NCBI GenBank assembly: GCA_002345845.1
Contig: DDWF01000180.1
Span: forward strand, 1 to 12,596
Reading direction: 5' to 3'
Length of the DNA: 12,596 nt
From: Betaproteobacteria bacterium UBA2293
Lineage (GTDB): Bacteria; Pseudomonadota; Gammaproteobacteria; Burkholderiales; Rhodocyclaceae
Below the pieces are notes generated by a model. The model saw only the letters and a list, made by a program, of their open reading frames with translations, did no database searches and was not told the DNA's origin. The stretch's first letter is position 1. Each line of letters begins with the position of its first letter. Positions 6,444-12,596 of this stretch are shown piece after piece. Both the position numbers and the translations under genes were made by a program.

Positions 6444-7040
6444 TTACTTGCGCATGGCCTTTTCCGACGGCGTCAGCGCGTCGATGAAGCCCTGGCGGCT
6501 GAAGATGCGCTCGGCGTACTTCATCAGCGGCGCCGCCGTCTTGCCGAGATCGATGCCGTAGTGATCAAGACGCCACAGCAATGGGGCAATGGCCACGTCG
6601 AGCATGGAGAACTCGTCGCCGAGCATGAATTTCTGCTTGTTGAAGATCGGAATGATCTCGGTCAGGCGGGCGCGGATTTCCTGACGCGCCTTGTCGGCCG
6701 TCTTGCCGTTCTTCTCGATCACTTCCATGAACGAGAAAATCTCGCGCTCCATGCCAACCAGCAGTTGGCGGGCGCGCGCACGCATGATCGGGTCGGCCGG
6801 CATCAACTGCGGATGCGGGAAGCGCTCGTCAATGTACTCGTTGATGATGTTCGGCTCGAACAGGACCAGGTCGCGCTCGACCAGCACCGGCACACGACTG
6901 TGCGGATTGATCGCCGCCATCTCGTCCGGCTTGTTGAACATGTCGACGTCGATTACCTGGAAGTCCATGCCCTTTTCAAACAGGACGATGCGGCAACGGT
7001 GACTGAAGGGGCAGGTAGTGCCCGAGTAGAGGTTCATCAT
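6444..7040 (-). CDS. sspA: Stringent starvation protein A (RNA polymerase-associated, GST fold)
   Basis: SspA binds RNA polymerase and modulates transcription in stationary phase and under acid or starvation stress. The 198-residue protein has a thioredoxin-like N-terminal domain (about 2-78, with CPFSH at 10-14) and an all-helical GST C-terminal domain. PHP at 75-77 corresponds to the conserved surface pocket (P84-H85-P86 in E. coli SspA) needed for function. Two ATGs are adjacent (7040 and 7037), and GGGAG a few bases upstream serves either. It lies 82 bp after petC. No clear promoter is seen in that gap, so readthrough from petABC is likely. sspB follows after 3 bp. Confidence 0.94.
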   Translation of the reverse strand: MMNLYSGTTCPFSHRCRIVLFEKGMDFQVIDVDMFNKPDEMAAINPHSRVPVLVERDLVLFEPNIINEYIDERFPHPQLMPADPIMRARARQLLVGMEREIFSFMEVIEKNGKTADKARQEIRARLTEIIPIFNKQKFMLGDEFSMLDVAIAPLLWRLDHYGIDLGKTAAPLMKYAERIFSRQGFIDALTPSEKAMRK

Positions 7041-7074
7041 TTTGTTACTCCCTCAAAATGGGATTCGGCACCGG

Positions 7075-7094
7075 GGGCCGACCAGGGCCGACCC
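7075..7094. repeat. Short tandem direct repeat, two 10-bp units
   Basis: GGGCCGACCA is followed immediately by GGGCCGACCC in the petC-sspA gap. It is too short to assign to a repeat family; the only other structure in this gap is the imperfect hairpin next to the petC stop. Confidence 0.5.
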
Positions 7095-7106
7095 ACGATG
7101 CCGTCA

Positions 7107-7127
7107 ACTGATTCCCGGAGGATCAGT
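7107..7127. other. Imperfect hairpin overlapping the petC stop codon
   Basis: ACTGATTC pairs with GGATCAGT (8 bp, one G-U) around a short loop. It spans the petC stop codon. No T-run follows on the minus strand, so it is not a canonical terminator. It might slow decay or modestly reduce readthrough into sspA. Confidence 0.4.
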
Positions 7128-7842
7128 GAATATCTTTCCAGTATTCCTTCTTCAGGGCATAAGCGACCACGAAGAGCACACCGAGGAAGGCCAGAACAAA
7201 CCAGCCCAAGGTACGGCGATACTCCTGCCCCGGCTCACCCATCCAGACCATGAAGCTGACCAGATCAGAAACCGCCTTGTCGTACTCGGCCGGCGCCATC
7301 TTGCCGGGAACGGCCAGTTCAAGCTTGTGGGTTTCCGGGTTCATGACCTGGGTACCCTGCAGCTCCCACAGCACGTGCGGCATGCCAACAGCATCGAAGG
7401 CCACGTTGTTCCAGCCGGTCGGGCGATTGTCATCCTGGTAGAAGGTACGCAGATAGGTGTACAACCAGTCGGCACCGGCACCGGCATTGCCCAGTTCGCC
7501 ACGGGCACGGGCAACAATGGTCAGGTCAGGCGGGGTAGCGCCGAACCACTTCTTTTGCTCGTCATGACGAGCCGCCACCATCATCAGGTCACCAATCTTG
7601 TCGGAGGTGAACATCAGGTTGTCCTTCACCTGCTGCTCGGTCAGTCCAAGATCGAGCAGGTTCTTGTAGCGCATGAAGGACGCACCATGACAGTTCATGC
7701 AGTAATTGACGAACAGCTTGGCACCATTCTGCAACGCAGCCTGGTCCTTGACCGAACCCGGCCACTTGTCGAGGTGAATGTTGGCACCGGCGGCGAAAGC
7801 CATGAGCGGTGCAAAAAGTAATGAGATCAGAAGTTTTTTCAT
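7123..7842 (-). CDS. petC: Cytochrome c1 of the cytochrome bc1 complex
   Basis: Cytochrome c1 takes electrons from the Rieske cluster and passes them to a soluble cytochrome c on the periplasmic side. The 239-residue precursor has a Sec-type signal peptide (about 1-17, cleavage near AFA), one covalent heme c site CMNCH (48-52), a probable axial Met ligand in VGMPH (M154), and a single C-terminal membrane anchor (about 213-230) followed by a basic cytoplasmic end. The start at 7842 has GAGGG 8 bp upstream. It follows petB by 10 bp in the petABC operon. Length and layout are normal for proteobacteria. Confidence 0.96.
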   Translation of the reverse strand: MKKLLISLLFAPLMAFAAGANIHLDKWPGSVKDQAALQNGAKLFVNYCMNCHGASFMRYKNLLDLGLTEQQVKDNLMFTSDKIGDLMMVAARHDEQKKWFGATPPDLTIVARARGELGNAGAGADWLYTYLRTFYQDDNRPTGWNNVAFDAVGMPHVLWELQGTQVMNPETHKLELAVPGKMAPAEYDKAVSDLVSFMVWMGEPGQEYRRTLGWFVLAFLGVLFVVAYALKKEYWKDIH

Positions 7843-7852
7843 TTTCGCACCC

Positions 7853-9154
7853 TCACTTCGTCGTCACGCGCTCGGGAACCGGCTTGAACTTGTCCATCCG
7901 GGACCACCACGGCATGCCGAGGAAGAAACCAAAGTAGAACACCGTGCAGATCTGGGAAACCAGCTCACCCATCGGCGACGGCGACTGCGTACCCAAGTAG
8001 CCGAGGATGAAGAAGCAGATCACGAACAGGGTGATCATCACCTTGGTGATCGGCCCGCGATAGCGGATCGACTTGACCGGGCTACGATCCAGCCAGGGCA
8101 GGAAGGCGAAGATGACAACCGAGGCGCCCATGGCAACCACACCCCAGAACTTGGCATCGAGGCCGAAGAAGTTCCAGACGATGGCGCGCAGGATCGAGTA
8201 ATACGGTGTGAAGTACCAGACCGGCGCGATATGCGGTGGCGTCTTCAGCGGGTCAGCCGGATAGAAGTTCGGCGTTTCCAGGAACAGGCCAGCCCCCTCC
8301 GGCGCAAAGAACATAATTGCGCTGAAAGCCATCAGGAAGACGACGACGCCGACAATATCCTTGACCGTGTAGTACGGGTGGAACGGAATGCCGTCGCGCG
8401 GAATGCCGTTTTCGTCCTTGTTGGCCTTGATCTCGATACCGTCCGGATTGTTCGAGCCGGTTTCGTGCAGCGCCAGAACGTGGGCAGCGACCAAGCCGAG
8501 CAGGACCAACGGGAAGGCAATGACGTGGAACGAGAAGAAGCGGTTCAGGGTCGCGTCGCCGACGACGAAGTCGCCGCGGACCAGGATGGACAGGTCGTTA
8601 CCAATTACCGGGATGGCACCGAATAGGTTAACAATAACCTGAGCGCCCCAGTAAGACATCTGGCCCCAGGGCAACAGATAGCCAAAGAAGGCCTCGCCCA
8701 TCAGCACCAGGAAGATGCCGACGCCGAACAGCCAGGTCAGTTCGCGCGGTTTGCGGTAGGAACCGTAGATCAGGCCACGGAACATGTGCAGGTAAACCAC
8801 GATGAAGAAGGCCGAAGCACCAGTCGAGTGCATGTAGCGGATCAGCCAGCCGCCTGGCACGTCGCGCATGATGTACTCGACGGAGGCGAAGGCGATCGGC
8901 ACGCCAGCGGCATTCAGGGCAGCATCCGGCTTGTAATGCATGACCAGGAAGATGCCGGTGACGATCTGGATGACCAGAACGAGCAGCGCTAAGGAGCCGA
9001 AGAAATACCAGAAGTTGAAGTTCTTCGGAGCGTAATACTCTGAGAGGTGCCCCTTCCACATCGAGGTGGCGGGGAAGCGTGCATCGACCCACTCCAGCAG
9101 GTTCCCACCCAGAGAGCCATCAGACTTGTACTTTTCGAAATTGCCAGCAGCCAT
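7853..9154 (-). CDS. petB: Cytochrome b of the cytochrome bc1 complex
   Basis: Cytochrome b is the membrane subunit of ubiquinol-cytochrome c reductase. It carries hemes bL and bH and the quinol-oxidising (Qo) and quinone-reducing (Qi) sites. The 433-residue protein is full length with about eight membrane helices. Heme ligands are visible as H109/H123 (HX13H) and H210/H225 (HX14H). The Qo motif is PVWY (311-314) instead of PEWY; to my knowledge PVWY occurs in beta- and gammaproteobacteria and the enzyme still works. The start at 9154 lies 3 bp after the petA stop. It is the second gene of petABC. Confidence 0.97.
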   Translation of the reverse strand: MAAGNFEKYKSDGSLGGNLLEWVDARFPATSMWKGHLSEYYAPKNFNFWYFFGSLALLVLVIQIVTGIFLVMHYKPDAALNAAGVPIAFASVEYIMRDVPGGWLIRYMHSTGASAFFIVVYLHMFRGLIYGSYRKPRELTWLFGVGIFLVLMGEAFFGYLLPWGQMSYWGAQVIVNLFGAIPVIGNDLSILVRGDFVVGDATLNRFFSFHVIAFPLVLLGLVAAHVLALHETGSNNPDGIEIKANKDENGIPRDGIPFHPYYTVKDIVGVVVFLMAFSAIMFFAPEGAGLFLETPNFYPADPLKTPPHIAPVWYFTPYYSILRAIVWNFFGLDAKFWGVVAMGASVVIFAFLPWLDRSPVKSIRYRGPITKVMITLFVICFFILGYLGTQSPSPMGELVSQICTVFYFGFFLGMPWWSRMDKFKPVPERVTTK

Positions 9155-9157
9155 TTC

Positions 9158-9757
9158 TTATGCTCCCTTCTTATCATCGCCGATCAGGATACGGGCATCT
9201 GAGAGATACACGTGCGGCGGCACTTCGAGGTTGGTCGGGGCGGGTTTCGCCTTGTAGACACGACCGGCGAAGTCGAAAGTGGAACCATGGCAGGGGCACA
9301 GGAAGCCGCCCAACCAGTCACCAGGCATACCTTCTTCAGCGCCAGCCTTGAACTTGGACGACGGAGAGCAACCGAGGTGCGTACAGATGCCGACGACAAC
9401 CATCAGATTTTCTTTGATTGAGCGGGTGGCGTTCGCCGCATAAGCGGGTTGCTGGGAAGCCACTTCGGACTTCGGATCCGCCATCTGCTCATCCAGTTTG
9501 GGCAGCGTATCGAGCATTTCCTTGGTGCGGTTGATGATCCACACCGGCTTGCCGCGCCATTCGACCGTGATCATTTGACCGGGTTCGATCTTGCTGATAT
9601 CGACTTCAACCGGAGCGCCTGCAGCCTTGGCACGTTCGGAAGGAAGCAAGCTGGAGACGAACGGCACGAGGGCAGCGACTGCCCCCACTCCGCCCACGGC
9701 TGCAGTTGCAACGATCAAACGCCGCCGCCCGCAGTCCATTTTTCCTTGATTGCTCAT
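9158..9757 (-). CDS. petA: Rieske [2Fe-2S] iron-sulfur subunit of the cytochrome bc1 complex
   Basis: The Rieske subunit accepts the first electron from quinol at the Qo site and shuttles it to cytochrome c1. The 199-residue protein has an N-terminal RRR (11-13) followed by a hydrophobic anchor (about 14-37), typical of Tat-exported, uncleaved Rieske proteins. The cluster boxes are C125-T-H127-L-G-C130 and C154-P-C156-H157-G-S. C130 and C156 form the disulfide, and C125, H127, C154 and H157 bind the cluster. The start at 9757 follows the family pattern of a short leader before RRR. A second in-frame ATG at 9739 has a better AAGGA and cannot be ruled out. The promoter lies directly upstream. 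Confidence 0.96.
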   Translation of the reverse strand: MSNQGKMDCGRRRLIVATAAVGGVGAVAALVPFVSSLLPSERAKAAGAPVEVDISKIEPGQMITVEWRGKPVWIINRTKEMLDTLPKLDEQMADPKSEVASQQPAYAANATRSIKENLMVVVGICTHLGCSPSSKFKAGAEEGMPGDWLGGFLCPCHGSTFDFAGRVYKAKPAPTNLEVPPHVYLSDARILIGDDKKGA

Positions 9758-9804
9758 AACGCTGACCCCTAAAGGAATTGGATGGGATTGAAAATAAACG
9801 CTGG

Positions 9805-9833
9805 ATTATACGACAACGGAGCACGCGATAAAA
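9805..9833 (-). promoter_or_regulatory. Sigma-70 promoter of petABC
   Basis: On the minus strand a perfect -10 TATAAT (9810-9805) lies just after the recR stop. With a 17-bp spacer the -35 is TTTTAT (9833-9828), a weak match. Transcription would start near 9798, giving a leader of about 40 nt before petA. It also marks the end of the dnaX-ybaB-recR block. Confidence 0.7.
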
Positions 9834-9836
9834 GGC

Positions 9837-10439
9837 TCACTCAGCTGAACAGGCCCTGCGTTCGCGCAAAGCCTGAGCCAAGGTACCGCTGTCCACATAC
9901 TCGAGCTCACCTCCCACCGGCACCCCGCGCGCGATGCGGGTGACGCGAATGCCCTTGGCTTGCAGCATGGCAGTCAGGTAATGGGCGGTTGCCTCGCCCT
10001 CGTTGGTGTAGTTCGTGGCCAGGATGACCTCCTTGACCTCACCGTCAAGTGCGCGGACAAGAACACGGTCGAGGCCGAGTTCCCGAGGACCGATCCCATC
10101 CAGCGGGGACAACCGCCCCATCAGGACGTAGTACAGCCCCGGATAGGATTGCGTCTGCTCCATCATGTTCATATCGACCGGCGTCTCGACCACGCAGAGC
10201 ATGCTTTGGTCACGCCGAGGAGACTGGCAACGCTCGCAAATGTCGCTTTCAGTGAAGGTATTGCAGCGCTGGCAATGCCTCACTGCCTGCAGCGCATGCA
10301 GGACCGCATCACCCAGCCGCCGGGCGCCTTCGCGCTCCCGCTGCAGCAGGTGATAGGCCATGCGCTGCGCCGATTTTGGACCAACCCCGGGCAGACAACG
10401 GAGAGCCTCGATCAGCGCTTCGAGCCCCGACGGATTCAC
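9837..10439 (-). CDS. recR: Recombination mediator protein RecR
   Basis: RecR works with RecF and RecO to load RecA on gapped single-stranded DNA during recombinational repair. The 200-residue protein has the family layout: an N-terminal helix-hairpin-helix region with [11 protein letters not shown] (16-26), a four-cysteine zinc finger (C56, C59, C68, C71), a Toprim domain (about 79-175, with [11 protein letters not shown] at 108-118), and the C-terminal [12 protein letters not shown] segment. The start codon is GTG at 10439, directly touching the ybaB stop (TAAGTG), which implies translational coupling. The usual ybaB-recR pairing supports the call. Confidence 0.96.
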   Translation of the reverse strand: MNPSGLEALIEALRCLPGVGPKSAQRMAYHLLQREREGARRLGDAVLHALQAVRHCQRCNTFTESDICERCQSPRRDQSMLCVVETPVDMNMMEQTQSYPGLYYVLMGRLSPLDGIGPRELGLDRVLVRALDGEVKEVILATNYTNEGEATAHYLTAMLQAKGIRVTRIARGVPVGGELEYVDSGTLAQALRERRACSAE

Positions 10440-10763
10440 TTAAAACGGCAGCTTGAAACCCGGCGGCAGATTCATGCCAGCGGTAAATCCGGACATCTTC
10501 TCCTGACTCAGCGCTTCGCCCCGCCGCATTGCGTCATTCACTGCGGCAGCAATGAGGTCTTCCAGCATCTCACGATCGTCCATCACTGAGGGATCAATAC
10601 TTACGCGGCGAACATCGTGAGCACAAGTCATCACCACCTTCACCATGCCGGCCCCAGCCTGGCCTTCGACCTCAACCTGCGCCAACTGCTCCTGCGCCCG
10701 CTTCATGTTCTCCTGCATCATTTGCGCCTGCTTCATCAGGCCGCCGAGACCACCTTTGATCAT
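10440..10763 (-). CDS. ybaB: YbaB/EbfC nucleoid-associated protein
   Basis: YbaB (EbfC) is a small dimeric DNA-binding protein of the bacterial nucleoid, nearly always encoded between dnaX and recR. The 107-residue protein starts [14 protein letters not shown] and has the long N-terminal coiled helix with [14 protein letters not shown] and the ...[18 protein letters not shown] beta-sheet core typical of the family. A start at 10763 is preferred because GGAG lies 8 bp upstream. An in-frame ATG at 10784 would overlap dnaX and has no clear ribosome binding site. The gap to dnaX is 13 bp, and recR follows with no gap. Its exact cellular role is not settled even in model species. Confidence 0.93.
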   Translation of the reverse strand: MIKGGLGGLMKQAQMMQENMKRAQEQLAQVEVEGQAGAGMVKVVMTCAHDVRRVSIDPSVMDDREMLEDLIAAAVNDAMRRGEALSQEKMSGFTAGMNLPPGFKLPF

Positions 10764-10776
10764 GGCATTTTCTCCA

Positions 10777-12375
10777 TTAGGCAATAGGTTTTATCGATGA
10801 CTCTATTACCGAGGCATCGAACGATTCAATCACATCACGTACAAATCCGTCCTGCTCAATCGCCGCCACGGCTTTCTCCTGTCGTAGCTGACGATCCTTA
10901 CCCGCTGCCGCTGCCGGAGTGTCCACCTCGTTATCAGCCAACTCGAAACGCACCCGCAACGGCCGCCCGAAATGCTCGCACAGGGCTTGCTGCAGGCGCT
11001 CTGGCGCCGGCTTCATCTGCAGATGGGAATGGGCCGGCGCCAGACGCAGCAAACATTCCTGATCATCCAGGCGGCGCAATTCGCAGTGCTGCGCCAGCGT
11101 CCGCGCCAAACCTGATAGGTTGAGGGTGGCGACGATGCCGCTCCACTCCGAATTACCAGAACCAACTGACCGCACCTCCGGCGCCTCCGCGCGTGGAGGC
11201 GCCCCGGCAGGCTGTGGAGCCGGCGTTGCCGGCTGGAGCGCAGCCGAGCGTGGCGTGATCTGCCGCGCCGCCGCGACAACGTCGGCCACCGTGCTCGGAC
11301 GAAATGTGTGCAGGCGCAACAGGGTCATCACAAAACCCGAATACTCGTCCGGCGCTGCCGGTAACTCATTACGTCCGACAACGGCTATCTGATAGCCAAG
11401 TTGCACGAACTCCGGAGAAAAGGCAGCCGCCAGAGCAAGCAGGCGGTCGCGCCCGGGGTCGTCATCATCAATCGCCGTTGGAACACACTGAGCAATCTGC
11501 AGCGTAGTAAACAGGCTTGCCAGTTCCTGCAGCGCCGCGGAGAAGGACAAGCTGCGCACGCCGAGATCGACAGCCACAGCAAGCATTGCCGAGGCATCAC
11601 CAGCCGCCAAAGCATCGAGGATGGCAAACAGGTAGTCCCGATCAACTGTTCCCAGCATCGAGCGCACCTGCTCCTCTTCAACCTTACCCGCACCGTGCGC
11701 GATTGCCTGATCGAGGAGCGACAAGGCGTCACGCATGCTGCCGGCTGCCGAGCGGGCAATCAAGACCAGCGCGCCGGCATCAAAGCTGACGCCCTCGGCC
11801 TGCAGAATATTCGCCAGATGGCCGGTTATCGCAGACGCCGGCATCTGCTTCAGGTTGAACTGCAGGCAACGCGAAAGAACAGTAACCGGGATTTTTTGCG
11901 GATCGGTAGTCGCCAGGATGAACTTCACATGCTCCGGCGGCTCCTCCAGGGTCTTCAACATGGCGTTGAAGGCTGAGTTCGACAACATATGAACTTCGTC
12001 GATCACATACACCTTGAAGCGACCGCGTGTCGGCGCGTACACCGCATTTTCCAGCAACTGCCGCATCTCATCGACCCGGGTATTGGTTGCCGCATCGACC
12101 TCAAGCAAATCGACAAATCGCCCGCTATCGATTTCCACGCAGGCGGAGCAGGTACCGCACGGCGTTGCCGTGATGCCACTCTCGCAATTCAGTGACTTGG
12201 CGAGAATGCGCGCAATGGTGGTCTTGCCGACGCCGCGCGTCCCGGTAAATAGATAGGCATGGTGCAGGCGCTGTTCGGACAAGGCATGATTCAAGGCACG
12301 AACCACATGCTCCTGGCCAACCAATGTCGAAAAATTGCGCGGCCGCCACTTGCGGGCAAGAACCTGGTAACTCAT
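10777..12375 (-). CDS. dnaX: DNA polymerase III subunit tau (clamp-loader ATPase)
   Basis: DnaX is the AAA+ motor of the clamp loader that opens the beta clamp and links the replicative polymerases. The 532-residue protein shows Walker A GTRGVGKT (45-52), a zinc-binding set C64/C73/C76/C79, Walker B VIDE (124-127), the SRC motif (168-170) with its arginine finger, and sensor 2 near GSMRD (212-216). An Ala/Pro-rich linker (about 376-400) leads to the tau C-terminal domain, shorter than E. coli tau (643). No A-AAA-AAG slippery site is visible, so a frameshifted gamma form is not supported. The start at 12375 ([12 protein letters not shown]) matches the family; its ribosome binding site (GTGGGG) is poor. 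The in-frame ATG at 12426 lies inside the SRP RNA. Confidence 0.95.
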   Translation of the reverse strand: MSYQVLARKWRPRNFSTLVGQEHVVRALNHALSEQRLHHAYLFTGTRGVGKTTIARILAKSLNCESGITATPCGTCSACVEIDSGRFVDLLEVDAATNTRVDEMRQLLENAVYAPTRGRFKVYVIDEVHMLSNSAFNAMLKTLEEPPEHVKFILATTDPQKIPVTVLSRCLQFNLKQMPASAITGHLANILQAEGVSFDAGALVLIARSAAGSMRDALSLLDQAIAHGAGKVEEEQVRSMLGTVDRDYLFAILDALAAGDASAMLAVAVDLGVRSLSFSAALQELASLFTTLQIAQCVPTAIDDDDPGRDRLLALAAAFSPEFVQLGYQIAVVGRNELPAAPDEYSGFVMTLLRLHTFRPSTVADVVAAARQITPRSAALQPATPAPQPAGAPPRAEAPEVRSVGSGNSEWSGIVATLNLSGLARTLAQHCELRRLDDQECLLRLAPAHSHLQMKPAPERLQQALCEHFGRPLRVRFELADNEVDTPAAAAGKDRQLRQEKAVAAIEQDGFVRDVIESFDASVIESSIKPIA

Positions 12376-12385
12376 GGGCCCCACA

Positions 12386-12405
12386 CCAAAGCAGAAAATG
12401 AAAGT
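12386..12405 (-). terminator. Possible weak terminator or processing region after ffs
   Basis: Directly after the ffs outer stem the minus strand reads ACTTTCATTTTCTGCTTTGG, a T-rich but interrupted run. With the SRP RNA stem it could give partial termination; otherwise ffs is cut from a dnaX transcript. Neither is decided by sequence. Confidence 0.35.
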
Positions 12406-12501
12406 GGCGAGCCTAACCCCCGGCACTTGCAGTAAATGGCTGTGGCTGCTTCCTTCCGGACCTGACCAGATTCACCATCCTGCAATGCGGGGAGACCCGC
12501 C
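12406..12501 (-). ncRNA. ffs: 4.5S-type signal recognition particle RNA
   Basis: The minus strand carries the hallmark GGTCAGGTCCGGAAGGAAGC followed by AGCCA, the Ffh-binding domain IV hairpin of bacterial SRP RNA. Flanking arms pair as expected of a long rod: TTGCAG with CTGCAA, CCCCG with CGGGG, and the outermost GGCGGGTCT (12501-12493) with AGGCTCGCC (12414-12406), nine consecutive pairs with two G-U. These fix a size near 96 nt, right for the small bacterial form without an Alu domain. With Ffh it targets nascent membrane proteins to FtsY and SecYEG. It ends 30 bp before the dnaX ATG. The ends may be off by a few nucleotides. Confidence 0.95.
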
Positions 12502-12508
12502 GCGTTGG

Positions 12509-12517
12509 ATTTTAACA
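12509..12517 (-). promoter_or_regulatory. Extended -10 promoter of ffs (and probably dnaX-ybaB-recR)
   Basis: The minus strand reads TGTTAAAAT, a TGn-TAAAAT extended -10. No good -35 is seen at 17 bp. Transcription would start at about 12501-12503, matching the 5' end of the SRP RNA rod deduced from base pairing. A similar stand-alone promoter for dnaX is not apparent. Confidence 0.6.
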
Positions 12518-12596
12518 CAGGGCCTGCGTGGCATCCCGGCGCATTTGGCTTTTCTTCACTTTTAGTGATCCGCTGAAAGCGCAAAGCCCTTCTAGC
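12518..12596. other. Right-end intergenic sequence without a recognised gene
   Basis: These 79 bp upstream of the ffs promoter show lower GC than the coding regions, including an A/T-rich stretch (12547-12570). I see no convincing gene, RNA or terminator; a neighbouring gene may begin beyond the edge. Confidence 0.4.

Noticed and set aside
10764..10784. Upstream in-frame start extending ybaB by 7 residues
   Set aside because: It overlaps the dnaX end and lacks a clear ribosome binding site, whereas GGAG precedes the ATG at 10763.
12376..12426. Upstream in-frame start extending dnaX by 17 residues
   Set aside because: It falls inside the SRP RNA gene; [12 protein letters not shown] at 12375 is the conserved DnaX start.
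1..12596. Mobile elements, CRISPR arrays, tRNAs, defence or prophage genes
   Set aside because: No transposase, integrase, long terminal inverted repeats, spaced direct repeats or tRNA-like sequences were seen; all coding space is taken by core metabolic and housekeeping genes.

Overview
This window looks like ordinary chromosome from a betaproteobacterium, most likely a member of Rhodocyclales (Dechloromonas/Azospira-like). The inference rests on GC-rich coding sequence, the petABC-sspAB order, a PVWY-type cytochrome b, the small 4.5S-type SRP RNA beside dnaX-ybaB-recR, and a nasA-ybiB-nirB nitrate-assimilation cluster. The genus is inferred from general knowledge and was not searched. Every gene I can support lies on the minus strand, so the biological order runs from the right end of the window to the left. 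I saw no mobile element, CRISPR array, tRNA or prophage gene.

Right end (about 9.84-12.5 kb): information processing. A 4.5S signal recognition particle RNA (ffs), with an extended -10 promoter, precedes dnaX (clamp-loader tau subunit), ybaB (nucleoid-associated protein) and recR (recombination mediator). The three protein genes are tightly packed: 13 bp between dnaX and ybaB, and the ybaB stop codon directly abuts the recR GTG start.

Middle (about 6.0-9.8 kb): respiration and stress. A TATAAT promoter just after recR drives petA (Rieske protein), petB (cytochrome b) and petC (cytochrome c1), the three subunits of the cytochrome bc1 complex. Next come sspA (RNA polymerase-associated stringent starvation protein) and sspB (ClpXP adaptor). 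A strong 15-bp hairpin with a T-tract at 5945-5979 ends this block.

Left (1 to about 5.9 kb): assimilatory nitrate and nitrite reduction. nasA (molybdopterin nitrate reductase with a C-terminal [2Fe-2S] domain) is followed after 18 bp by ybiB (TrpD2-like protein) and then, after a 226-bp regulatory gap, by nirB (NADH-nitrite reductase large subunit, cut by the left window edge). NasA reduces nitrate to nitrite and NirB, with a NirD presumably beyond the edge, reduces nitrite to ammonium. Both nasA and nirB have near-perfect sigma-54 (-24/-12) promoters, and nirB has two NtrC-like sites about 87 and 107 bp upstream of its predicted start. This points to control by nitrogen limitation through RpoN and NtrC.

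I do not see a clearly new biological system. The most useful observations are the paired sigma-54 promoters, the tandem NtrC-like enhancer, the very short nasA leader, and the unexplained placement of a DNA-binding TrpD2 homologue between the two nitrogen-oxide reductases.
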